33,880 nt of DNA from Acinetobacter pragensis (GTDB lineage Bacteria; Pseudomonadota; Gammaproteobacteria; Pseudomonadales; Moraxellaceae). The stretch's first letter is position 1. The number at the start of each line of letters is the position of its first letter. The stretch is taken from the NCBI RefSeq assembly GCF_001605895.1, contig NZ_LUAW01000004.1, forward strand, positions 270 to 34,149, in the 5' to 3' direction. A model generated the notes under the pieces. That model was not told where the DNA came from. It worked only from the letters and a program-made list of their open reading frames with translations, and did no database searches. Shown here piece by piece: positions 1-7,870 of this stretch. A program made the position numbers and the translations under genes.

Positions 1-1781
1 AGCAGAAGAGTAAGTATGTAGCTTTTGCACATGCTCGTTTGTCTATTATCGATCTAAGTAATGCTGCAATTCAACCATTTGAATCACAATGTAATCAATA
101 TAGTATTATTTTTAATGGTGAAATATATAATTATCAGGAAATCCGTGACGAGTTAAAATGCTTAGGTTTTACCTTTTATACAGATTCGGATACTGAAGTA
201 TTATTGGCTGCTTGGCAACAGTGGGGGCTTGAAGTCTTAAGAAGACTAATTGGTATGTTTGCTTTTGCTGTATTAGATAAAGTAACAAATAAAGTTACTT
301 TAGTCCGTGATGCTTTTGGAATAAAACCTTTTTTTTATAATTTTGATAATGATGATTTATTTTTTGGTTCAGATATTCGTGCGGTAACTGCACTTATTGG
401 TAAAAAATCCCAACCAAATTTACAAAAAGCTTATGATTATCTTGTTCATGGGGATTATGACTCATCTGAACAGTCATTTATTGAGGGCATTAAGCATTTA
501 CCTCCAGGACATTGGTTTGAATATGATTTAATTACAGGTACAATTACACAACCAATTGTCTGGTGGAAACCAGACTTGTCAAAGACTTCTAATTTATCTT
601 TTCAAGATGCTGCGCAAAGAACACGTGAATTATTTTTAGATAGTATTAAGTACCATTTGCGTAGTGATGTTCCTTTAGGTGCGGCCCTTTCAGGGGGGGT
701 AGACTCATCAGCTGTTGTTTGTGCTATGCGAACTTTAGATTCTACTGCTGAAATTCATACATTCAGTTATATTGCTGATGATGAAAAACTAACTGAAGAA
801 AAATGGGTGGATGGCGTTACGAAATATACTAATGCTACTGCACATAAGGTTTATTCATCTAGTAAAGATATGCAAACTAATTTAGATCATATGCTTTTAA
901 TGCAAGGAGAGCCTTTTGGTGGGACCAGTATTTATGCTCAATATCGCGTTTTTAAGCTTGCAAAAGAAAAAGGGATCACTGTCACTCTAGATGGTCAAGG
1001 TGCAGATGAATTATTAGCGGGATATTCTGGTTATCCTGGCTATCGTTTACTTAGTTTAATTGAAAAAGGTGATTTTTTAGAAGCACATCAATTTGCTAAA
1101 AAATGGGCAAAATGGCCAGGAAGAAGTTATGGTTTAGCATGGAAATATTTAGCTAGAATTGTTTTACCAGATGCTTGGTATGCTTCTGTTCGAAAAAATA
1201 TGGGACGAGATTTTTATCCAAAATGGTTAAATATAGACTTCCTTAAACAACGAGATATTTATTTTTCAGAAAATCGACCAATTCAGGAAAAAGTTAATAA
1301 AGGTAAACGTGTAAGAGAAGCTTTATCACATGCGCTACAAGGCCGAGGTCTTCCAAGTCTTTTAAGACATGGTGATAGAAACTCAATGGCATTCTCTATT
1401 GAGAGTCGTGTACCATTTTTAAGTTTACCTTTAGTTGAGTTCTTATTAAGTTTACCTGAGCATTATCTAATTTCGAATGAAGGTGAAACGAAACATGTAT
1501 TCCGTGAAGCAATGCGAGGAATTGTACCTGATAGCCATTTAGATCGGAAAGACAAAATTGGGTTTGCAACACCTGAGTCTGAATGGTTATTAGGTATGGC
1601 TACAGAAATACGTAGATGGATTGAAGAAACACCAGAAATTGATTTTATTGATAAAACTGAAATTATTAAAGAGTTTAATGAAGTCGTAGATGGTAAGCGT
1701 AAATTTGATTTGAAAGTATGGCGTTGGGTAAATTATTTACGTTGGTATACTTTGGTTATTTGTGAGAAAGATAATGAATAA
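1..1781 (+). CDS. Asparagine synthase-like glutamine amidotransferase, 5'-truncated by window edge
   Basis: Homologue of AsnB, which moves the amide nitrogen of glutamine to an ATP-activated carboxylate. The frame is open to the left edge (codons before 39 read ...AFAHAR, then LSIIDLS), so the TTG at 39 is not the start and roughly 50-60 N-terminal residues, including the catalytic Cys2 of the glutaminase domain, lie outside the window. Visible are the rest of the class II glutaminase domain (FNGEIYNYQEIRDEL; DTEVLL; RDAFGIKPF) and the synthetase domain with the pyrophosphate loop SGGVDSS near 690-711 and DGQGADELLAGY near 990. In polysaccharide loci such proteins are thought to amidate uronic acid sugars rather than make asparagine; that role is inferred from context. 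Strongly AT-rich. The following glycosyltransferase overlaps its stop codon. Confidence 0.88.
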   Translation, partial: QKSKYVAFAHARLSIIDLSNAAIQPFESQCNQYSIIFNGEIYNYQEIRDELKCLGFTFYTDSDTEVLLAAWQQWGLEVLRRLIGMFAFAVLDKVTNKVTLVRDAFGIKPFFYNFDNDDLFFGSDIRAVTALIGKKSQPNLQKAYDYLVHGDYDSSEQSFIEGIKHLPPGHWFEYDLITGTITQPIVWWKPDLSKTSNLSFQDAAQRTRELFLDSIKYHLRSDVPLGAALSGGVDSSAVVCAMRTLDSTAEIHTFSYIADDEKLTEEKWVDGVTKYTNATAHKVYSSSKDMQTNLDHMLLMQGEPFGGTSIYAQYRVFKLAKEKGITVTLDGQGADELLAGYSGYPGYRLLSLIEKGDFLEAHQFAKKWAKWPGRSYGLAWKYLARIVLPDAWYASVRKNMGRDFYPKWLNIDFLKQRDIYFSENRPIQEKVNKGKRVREALSHALQGRGLPSLLRHGDRNSMAFSIESRVPFLSLPLVEFLLSLPEHYLISNEGETKHVFREAMRGIVPDSHLDRKDKIGFATPESEWLLGMATEIRRWIEETPEIDFIDKTEIIKEFNEVVDGKRKFDLKVWRWVNYLRWYTLVICEKDNE

Positions 1782-2922
1782 CGTGCATATTAATATGAAT
1801 GAATTTACGAATGCAAGTCGTGTGTTAAAGCAAGTAAATTCGCTATCACAAAATAAAGTATTTGAAAATATAACTATTATTGCTTTAGGTTCTGAAAAAT
1901 TAAAAGAATATGAACAGCTTTCAAAGAATGTAGAATTATATCGAATTCGTTTAGCTACTCGAAAATTACCTAAAGGTTTGTTTTTTCAACTTATTAAATA
2001 TGTAGAGTTTTTTATTAGAACATTTTTTATTTTATTAAAAGTAAAGCCAAAGGTTGTAAATGCACATGCTCTTGGTGTTTTACCCTTTGCTGTATTTGCA
2101 AAATATGTATTAAATGCACTAGTTGTTTATGATGCACATGAGTTAGAAACAGAGCAATCTGCGGGTTTAGATTTACGAAAAAAATTATCAAAATTTTTAG
2201 AACGAAAACTAATCCATAAAGTAGATATGATGTTGGTTGTGAGTGAAAGTATTGCTGATTGGTATGTTAATGAATATAGTATTTGCCGTCCCTCAGTTGT
2301 ATTAAATGCACCTAAACAAAGAGCATTAAAAGAAAATAATCATTTTCGTGAAAAATTAGGTATTCGTAATGAGCAAATTATTTTGCTTTATCAAGGTGGT
2401 TTGTTTAATGGCCGTGGTATCCATTTAATATTAGATGCTTTTAAATCTCGTAATGATAATAAAATTGTTATTGTTTTTATGGGATATGGTGAATTGGAGC
2501 AAGCTATTAAAGCTGTTATGCTTGAATATAATAACATTTTCTTTTATCCAGCTGTACCTCCACAAATTGTACTAGAATATACTGCTTCAGCAGATTTAGG
2601 AATTTCCCTAATCGAAAATACATGTTTATCTTATTATTATTGTATGCCAAATAAATTATTTGAATATGCTATGGCGGGTTTACCTATTTTAGTTTCAAAT
2701 ATGAAAGATATGTCTGAATTAGTTATTAAAAATAATATAGGAACTGCAATCAGTAATTTTTCTTCAGATGGAATTAATCAGGCAATAGATGAATTTTTAA
2801 ATCAGGATTTAACCGTTATGAAAAAAAATGCATATAGTGTAGCCTGCGATAATTCATGGGAAATACAAGAAAAAAAGATGTTAAAAGCATATAATAATAT
2901 GCTTAGTTGTAAGGGAATATAA
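1774..2922 (+). CDS. Glycosyltransferase family 4 (GT-B fold)
   Basis: A retaining GT4 glycosyltransferase of about 382 residues, expected to add one sugar to the undecaprenyl-linked repeat unit at the inner face of the cytoplasmic membrane. The C-terminal half has the GT4 features: LLYQGGLFNGRG (start of the nucleotide-sugar domain) and the acidic motif region PNKLFEYAMAGLPILVS. The N-terminal acceptor domain contains YDAHELETEQS. I chose ATG 1774, which overlaps the stop of the upstream gene and has GAGAAAG about 5 bases before it; a GTG at 1762 would add four residues. Very AT-rich. Donor and acceptor sugars cannot be read from the sequence. Confidence 0.85.
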   Translation: MNNVHINMNEFTNASRVLKQVNSLSQNKVFENITIIALGSEKLKEYEQLSKNVELYRIRLATRKLPKGLFFQLIKYVEFFIRTFFILLKVKPKVVNAHALGVLPFAVFAKYVLNALVVYDAHELETEQSAGLDLRKKLSKFLERKLIHKVDMMLVVSESIADWYVNEYSICRPSVVLNAPKQRALKENNHFREKLGIRNEQIILLYQGGLFNGRGIHLILDAFKSRNDNKIVIVFMGYGELEQAIKAVMLEYNNIFFYPAVPPQIVLEYTASADLGISLIENTCLSYYYCMPNKLFEYAMAGLPILVSNMKDMSELVIKNNIGTAISNFSSDGINQAIDEFLNQDLTVMKKNAYSVACDNSWEIQEKKMLKAYNNMLSCKGI

Positions 2923-2926
2923 TTAA

Positions 2927-4036
2927 ATGTCTAAGAAAAAAATTGCTCACTTAACTTCAGCCCATCCTCGCTTCGATACACGTATTTTTGTAAAACAATG
3001 TAGTTCTTTGGTTGATATTTATAGTACGTATTTAGTTGTAGCTGATGGCAAGGGAGATGAGGCTAAAAATAATGTTAATATTATTGATGTTGGTGTTTAT
3101 TTAGGGCGTAAAAATAGAATTTTAAATGCAACCAAAGCTGTATATAAAAAAGCTATTGAATTAAATGCAGATTTATATCATCTTCATGATCCAGAGCTTA
3201 TTCCTGTTGGTTTAAAACTTAAGAAATTAGGGAAAAAAGTCATATTTGATGCACATGAGGATTTGCCTAACCAAATTCAATCCAAACATTACTTAAAACC
3301 TATTACAAAAAAAGTTTTATCTTTTTTAGTAAAAAAATATGAGCAATGCGCTTGTTCAAAACTAGATGGTATTGTTGCTGCTACACCATTTATTCGTGAT
3401 AAGTTTTTAAATATTAATGCTAATACAATTGATATTAATAACTTTCCTAAGACTGAAGAATTCATAAAAATTAAGCATTCAAATGTAACAGACAATAATC
3501 ATGTTTGTTACATTGGCGGTTTAGCGGAAGTGCGTGGAATTACTCAAATGGTAGAAGCTATTGATTTTTCGGATGATACGCGATTACTTATTGCTGGTAA
3601 TTTTGCTGATGCTAATTTGGAAAATAAAGTAAAGCAAATGCAAGGTTGGAAGAATGTCGACTTTCTTGGCTATGTAGATAGAGAAGGTATTCAAAATACA
3701 TTGTCTAAATCATTTGCTGGGCTTGTGGTACTACACCCGACACAAAGCTATCTCGATTCTTTGCCAGTTAAAATGTTTGAATATATGTGTGCGGGTATTC
3801 CAGTAATTGCATCGGATTTTCCATTATGGCGTAGCATTGTAGATGAAGCACAGTGTGGGCTTTGTGTTGATCCATTGAATCCATCTGCAATTGCTAGCGC
3901 GATTAAAACTTTAAATACAAACCGTATTGATGCTCAAAGAATGGGTGAAAATGGTCGAGTTGCTGTGCTTGAAAAATATAATTGGAATATTGAAGAGCAA
4001 AAGTTGTTTCAATTTTATTCTAAAATTTTAGGTTAA
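2927..4036 (+). CDS. Glycosyltransferase family 4
   Basis: A 369-residue GT4 glycosyltransferase for the same polysaccharide. The N-terminal domain starts KKKIAHLTSAHPRFDTRIF and contains HLHDPELIPVG and FDAHEDLPNQ. The C-terminal domain shows YIGGLAEVRGI and the conserved acidic/loop region MFEYMCAGIPVIASDFP. The start ATG at 2927 has AAGGGA at a slightly long spacing, and the gene begins only 4 bases after the previous stop, so the two are co-transcribed. Sugar specificity is unknown. Codon use is as AT-rich as in the upstream genes. Confidence 0.87.
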   Translation: MSKKKIAHLTSAHPRFDTRIFVKQCSSLVDIYSTYLVVADGKGDEAKNNVNIIDVGVYLGRKNRILNATKAVYKKAIELNADLYHLHDPELIPVGLKLKKLGKKVIFDAHEDLPNQIQSKHYLKPITKKVLSFLVKKYEQCACSKLDGIVAATPFIRDKFLNINANTIDINNFPKTEEFIKIKHSNVTDNNHVCYIGGLAEVRGITQMVEAIDFSDDTRLLIAGNFADANLENKVKQMQGWKNVDFLGYVDREGIQNTLSKSFAGLVVLHPTQSYLDSLPVKMFEYMCAGIPVIASDFPLWRSIVDEAQCGLCVDPLNPSAIASAIKTLNTNRIDAQRMGENGRVAVLEKYNWNIEEQKLFQFYSKILG

Positions 4037-4040
4037 TGAT

Positions 4041-5273
4041 ATGTCCTCAGTACAAACCATTTGGCTCATCAACCAATATAGCTCAACACCTGAAACAGCA
4101 ATGGGCGGAAGACATTATTATCTTGCGCAGGAATTAGCAAAAAAAGGATATAGAGTCTATTTAATTGCTGGTCGATACAGTCATTTACTGCGTCAACCGA
4201 AACAATTTTCAGAACCTTATCTGTTAGAAAAAATTGATAAAAATTTTACCTTCGTCTGGGTGAATTTACCAGAATACCAAGAAGCTCACAGCAAACAACG
4301 TGTGCTGAATTGGTTCAAATTTTCTTGGGCACTCACAAAATTACCATCCGTTATTACGGACCGACCTGATGCAATTTTGTATTCATCTCCTTCGCCTATA
4401 GGTTACTTAGGGGCAAAGCATCTTGCGAATAAATATAAGGCAAAATTTATTTTTGAAGTCCGTGATATTTGGCCTTTGACATTAATTGAGCTTGGTGGTC
4501 ATTCTCCTAAGCATCCATTCGTTCGATTCATGCAATGGATTGAAGATCGAGCATACAAAAAGTCAGGCTATGTATTCTCAAATCTTTTCAATGCTGTAGA
4601 ACACATGATGAGTAGGGGGTTAAACCCCAAAAAATTTAATTGGATTCCAAATGGAATTTCAATAGATGAGGTCATTCATAAAGAAGATTTGTCTTTAGAT
4701 GTTTTATCTCAGTTACCAAAGAATAAATTTATTGTTGGCTACACAGGTACAATAGGTGTAGCAAATGCGATAGATGATTTAATTGATGCTGCTAAATTAT
4801 TGTCAGCTTATAAAGATATTCATTTTGTACTTGTAGGTTCAGGTAAGGAAAAACAGCATTTGGTTCAAAAATCATTGGATTTAGGATTGGATAATATTAC
4901 GTATATTGATGCAATTCCCAAGAAGCAAATTCAGTCTATGTTACGTACATTTGATATCTGTTATATAGGCTGGCAAAAAAATTCACTTTATCGATTTGGG
5001 ATAGCACCGAATAAGCTGCCTGAATATCTTTTTTCAGCTAAGCCTGTGATTCATGCTTTTTCTGGAAAAGGTGACATTGTTGAACTGGCCGATGCAGGAT
5101 TAACCATTGATGCTGAAAATCCAGCATTGATTGCGGAATCAATCTTGCAGTTATACGATTTACCTGAACATGAGCGCCAAGCAATGGGGCAACGTGGGAA
5201 GGAATACGTCTTACAGCATTTAGACTATTCTAAAATTGCAACAAAACTTGAAAGTATTGTTTTGCCGAAGTGA
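4041..5273 (+). CDS. Glycosyltransferase family 4, WbuB-like
   Basis: A 410-residue GT4 enzyme resembling the WbuB-type transferases of O-antigen and capsule loci. It starts with WLINQYSSTPETAMGGRH, has EVRDIWPLTLIELGG in the N-terminal domain, and GYTGTIGVANAIDDLIDA plus APNKLPEYLFSAKPVIHAF in the nucleotide-sugar domain. Because it lies directly before the initiating transferase gene, I infer that it adds the second sugar, onto the lipid-linked diacetylbacillosamine; this is position-based and not proven. It starts 4 bases after the preceding stop. Base composition begins to rise here toward that of the more conserved downstream genes. Confidence 0.85.
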   Translation: MSSVQTIWLINQYSSTPETAMGGRHYYLAQELAKKGYRVYLIAGRYSHLLRQPKQFSEPYLLEKIDKNFTFVWVNLPEYQEAHSKQRVLNWFKFSWALTKLPSVITDRPDAILYSSPSPIGYLGAKHLANKYKAKFIFEVRDIWPLTLIELGGHSPKHPFVRFMQWIEDRAYKKSGYVFSNLFNAVEHMMSRGLNPKKFNWIPNGISIDEVIHKEDLSLDVLSQLPKNKFIVGYTGTIGVANAIDDLIDAAKLLSAYKDIHFVLVGSGKEKQHLVQKSLDLGLDNITYIDAIPKKQIQSMLRTFDICYIGWQKNSLYRFGIAPNKLPEYLFSAKPVIHAFSGKGDIVELADAGLTIDAENPALIAESILQLYDLPEHERQAMGQRGKEYVLQHLDYSKIATKLESIVLPK

Positions 5274-5283
5274 ATTAAAACTG

Positions 5284-5889
5284 ATGAAAAGACTGTTAGA
5301 TATTATTCTTGCCTCTATTGCGCTTATGCTCCTTTCCCCCTTATATGTATTCGTTGCTTATAAAGTGAAAAAAAATCTAGGTTCGCCAGTGTTATTCCGT
5401 CAAGTGCGTCCGGGTCTAAATGGCAAGCCATTTGAAATGATTAAATTCCGTACCATGAAAGATGCTGTGGATGCACAAGGTAATCCATTGCCAGATAGCG
5501 AGCGCTTGACAACATTTGGTAAAATGCTGCGTTCAACCAGTCTAGATGAAATGCCTGAACTGTGGAATGTAATCAAAGGCGATATGAGTGTGGTTGGCCC
5601 TCGTCCATTACTTATGGAATATTTGCCTCTTTATAATAAAGAACAAGCAAAGCGTCATAATGTACGGCCCGGTATGACTGGTCATGCACAAGTGAATGGT
5701 CGTAATGCGATTAGTTGGGAAGAAAAATTCAAATTAGACACATGGTATGTCGAAAACCAGTCAACCGTATTGGACTTTAAAATCATGTTGAAGACAGTTC
5801 AGAAAGTGATTGCGAAGGATGACATTAGTGCAGAAGGTGAAGCAACGATGACTCGCTTTACAGGATCAAACCATAAGGATGAAGAATAA
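5284..5889 (+). CDS. weeH: Initiating sugar-phosphate transferase, PglC-type (ItrB/WeeH)
   Basis: A 201-residue small phosphoglycosyl transferase that moves a sugar phosphate (here predicted diacetylbacillosamine-1-phosphate) from UDP to undecaprenyl phosphate, the first membrane step of repeat-unit assembly. It has the single N-terminal re-entrant hydrophobic helix (MKRLLDIILASIALMLLSPL), then PVLFRQVRPG, KPFEMIKFRTM, the catalytic LDEMPELWNV and SVVGPRPLL, and RPGMTGHAQVNGRN. This is the whole minimal PglC-like family, without the extra membrane helices of WbaP-type enzymes. ATG 5284 begins at the conserved KRLLD. An upstream TTG at 5236 would extend the frame inside the preceding gene and is unlikely. 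It is called itrB in the Acinetobacter capsule literature. Confidence 0.9.
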   Translation: MKRLLDIILASIALMLLSPLYVFVAYKVKKNLGSPVLFRQVRPGLNGKPFEMIKFRTMKDAVDAQGNPLPDSERLTTFGKMLRSTSLDEMPELWNVIKGDMSVVGPRPLLMEYLPLYNKEQAKRHNVRPGMTGHAQVNGRNAISWEEKFKLDTWYVENQSTVLDFKIMLKTVQKVIAKDDISAEGEATMTRFTGSNHKDEE

Positions 5890-6542
5890 TGTCGGATAAA
5901 TTGATTGGTGTTTATGGTGCAAGTGGATTTGGCAAAGAGGTCATGCCGCTAGTACGTGCGCAATTTACTGAATTAAATAAAGAACATTTTGTATTTATTG
6001 ATGACGGTCAGGCAAATACAGATTTAAACGGATTTCAAGTACTAAGCTACACTGATTTTATTAATGATTCTAAAACCGATAAACGCGTGACAATTGCAAT
6101 CGCAAATAGCCAAGTACGTGAAAAATTGGTGGCTCGTTTAAACCAGGACAGTGTTCAACATTTAGAAATTCAAGCAGCGAATACAGTTATTTTAGATGAA
6201 GTAGAAATGGGTGAAGGCAGTCTACTGTGTCCTTTTACATGCATTACTTCAAATATTAAAATTGGTAAGTTTTTCCATGCAAACATTTATAGCTATGTTG
6301 CGCATGACTGTATCATTGGTGACTACGTCACATTTGCGCCAGGTGTAAAATGCAATGGCAATATTCACATTGAAGATCATGCCTATATTGGTACTGGCGC
6401 TGTGATCAAACAAGGCGCACCAGACAAACCATTGGTTATTGGCAAAGGCGCTGTGGTTGGTATGGGTGCAGTCGTGACCAAAAGTGTTCCCGCAGGTGTT
6501 ACTGTTGTAGGTAATCCAGCCCGAATTTTAGAGAAGAAATAA
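5889..6542 (+). CDS. weeI: UDP-4-amino-sugar N-acetyltransferase, PglD-like (WeeI/QhbB)
   Basis: A 217-residue left-handed beta-helix acetyltransferase expected to acetylate the 4-amino group of UDP-2-acetamido-4-amino-2,4,6-trideoxyglucose, giving UDP-N,N'-diacetylbacillosamine. Residues 1-80 form the small Rossmann-like PglD N-terminal domain (GVYGASGFGKEV). The remainder is hexapeptide repeat, including SYVAHDCIIGDYV, whose His is the presumed catalytic base, and GAVVTKSVPAGVTVVGNPAR at the end. The ATG overlaps the last base of the weeH stop and has GGATGAAG upstream, so the two are translationally coupled. Acetyltransferases at this position in A. baumannii loci (WeeI) have been characterised biochemically. 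Confidence 0.88.
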   Translation: MSDKLIGVYGASGFGKEVMPLVRAQFTELNKEHFVFIDDGQANTDLNGFQVLSYTDFINDSKTDKRVTIAIANSQVREKLVARLNQDSVQHLEIQAANTVILDEVEMGEGSLLCPFTCITSNIKIGKFFHANIYSYVAHDCIIGDYVTFAPGVKCNGNIHIEDHAYIGTGAVIKQGAPDKPLVIGKGAVVGMGAVVTKSVPAGVTVVGNPARILEKK

Positions 6543-6573
6543 AGATTTTTAAAAATCAATTTAGGAATAAAAT

Positions 6574-7743
6574 ATGTTAAACACTGCATTTGAACCATGG
6601 CCAAGCTTTACGCAAGAAGAGGCGGATGCTGTATCTAAAGTACTGCTATCAAATAAAGTAAACTATTGGACGGGTCAGGAATGCCGTGAGTTTGAAAAAG
6701 AATTTGCAACCTTTGCAGAAACAAAACATGCCGTTGCATTAGCAAACGGGACAGTCGCGCTAGACGTTGCATTAAAAGCTTTAGGCATTGGTGCAGGTGA
6801 TGATGTAATCGTTACATCGCGCACATTTTTAGCCTCTGCCAGTTCAATTGTGACGGCCGGTGCTAATCCCATTTTTGCAGATGTGGAATTGGATTCACAA
6901 AATATTTCCGCCCGAACCATTGAAGCTGTCTTAACGCCAAATACCAAAGCAATTATCTGTGTGCATTTGGCTGGCTGGATGTGTGATATGGATCCAATTA
7001 TGCAGCTGGCGCAAGATAAAGGCATTTATGTTATTGAAGACTGCGCGCAGGCACACGGCGCAAAATACAAAGGTAAATCTGTCGGTTCTATCGGACACAT
7101 TAGTGCATGGTCTTTCTGTCAGGATAAAATCATGACCACTGGCGGTGAAGGCGGTATGGTCACCACCAATGACGAAAGTCTATGGAATAAAATGTGGTCT
7201 TATAAAGATCATGGTAAGAATTTTGATAGTATTTATAATAAGCAGCACCCACCAGGATTTCGCTGGCTGCATGACTCATTCGGTACCAACTGGCGCATGA
7301 TGGAAATGCAAGCAGTCATTGGCCGTATTCAGTTAAAAAAAATGGCGGAATGGACAAAAGTGCGTAACGAAAATATGCAGAAAATTTATGCTGCTTTTGA
7401 AAATACTCCTTATGTAACGGTTCATCAGCCTTCTCAAGATTATATCCATGCAGCTTATAAATGTTATGTACAAGTAAATACTGATCAATTGCCTGCAGAT
7501 TGGTCTCGCGACCGTATTATGAATGAAATTTCAGCAATGGATGTTCCATGTTTTAGTGGTTCATGCTCTGAAGTTTATTTGGAACACGCGTTTGATGGAA
7601 CGCCTTGGCGTCCTGAAAAGCGTTTACCAAATGCACAAAAACTTGGAGAAACGAGTCTGATGTTCATTGTGCATCCAACGTTAAGTGAAAGTAGTTTAAG
7701 TACGACAATTATTGCCATTAAAAGTGTACTTTCAAAAATTTAA
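6574..7743 (+). CDS. weeJ: UDP-4-keto-sugar aminotransferase, DegT/DnrJ/EryC1 family (WeeJ/QhbA)
   Basis: A 389-residue PLP-dependent aminotransferase predicted to convert UDP-2-acetamido-2,6-dideoxy-4-ketoglucose to the 4-amino sugar. It shows the family landmarks: LANGTVALDVALKALGIG, HLAGWMCDMDPI, IEDCAQAHGAKYKGKSVG and SFCQDKIMTTGGEGGM, in which Lys185 is the PLP Schiff-base lysine. Start ATG 6574 is preceded by TTTAGGAATAAAAT, a good ribosome binding site. A hairpin with a T-run follows the stop, so transcription may partly end here before the dehydratase gene. Confidence 0.9.
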   Translation: MLNTAFEPWPSFTQEEADAVSKVLLSNKVNYWTGQECREFEKEFATFAETKHAVALANGTVALDVALKALGIGAGDDVIVTSRTFLASASSIVTAGANPIFADVELDSQNISARTIEAVLTPNTKAIICVHLAGWMCDMDPIMQLAQDKGIYVIEDCAQAHGAKYKGKSVGSIGHISAWSFCQDKIMTTGGEGGMVTTNDESLWNKMWSYKDHGKNFDSIYNKQHPPGFRWLHDSFGTNWRMMEMQAVIGRIQLKKMAEWTKVRNENMQKIYAAFENTPYVTVHQPSQDYIHAAYKCYVQVNTDQLPADWSRDRIMNEISAMDVPCFSGSCSEVYLEHAFDGTPWRPEKRLPNAQKLGETSLMFIVHPTLSESSLSTTIIAIKSVLSKI

Positions 7744-7757
7744 TTCACTTTCTGTGT

Positions 7758-7792
7758 AGCGAGTCTCAGTAATTGAACTCGCTTACGTTTTT
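7758..7792 (+). terminator. Candidate intrinsic terminator after weeJ
   Basis: Arms AGCGAGT (7758-7764) and ACTCGCT (7777-7783) are perfectly complementary and are followed by TACGTTTTT. It lies between weeJ and the dehydratase gene, in the only gap over 100 bases in this part of the locus. The stem is short, so it may only attenuate. Confidence 0.5.
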
Positions 7793-7870
7793 ACATTTGT
7801 TTAATAATGCTATATCGACTAAAACCATTTTTAGTTCAATTATATAAATAGCATAGAGAAGACTAGTCCT

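Noticed and set aside
39..41. TTG at 39 as the start of the asparagine-synthase-like gene
   Set aside because: The frame is open to the left edge and the preceding codons (AFAHAR) fit the conserved sequence before LSIIDLS; the gene begins outside the window.
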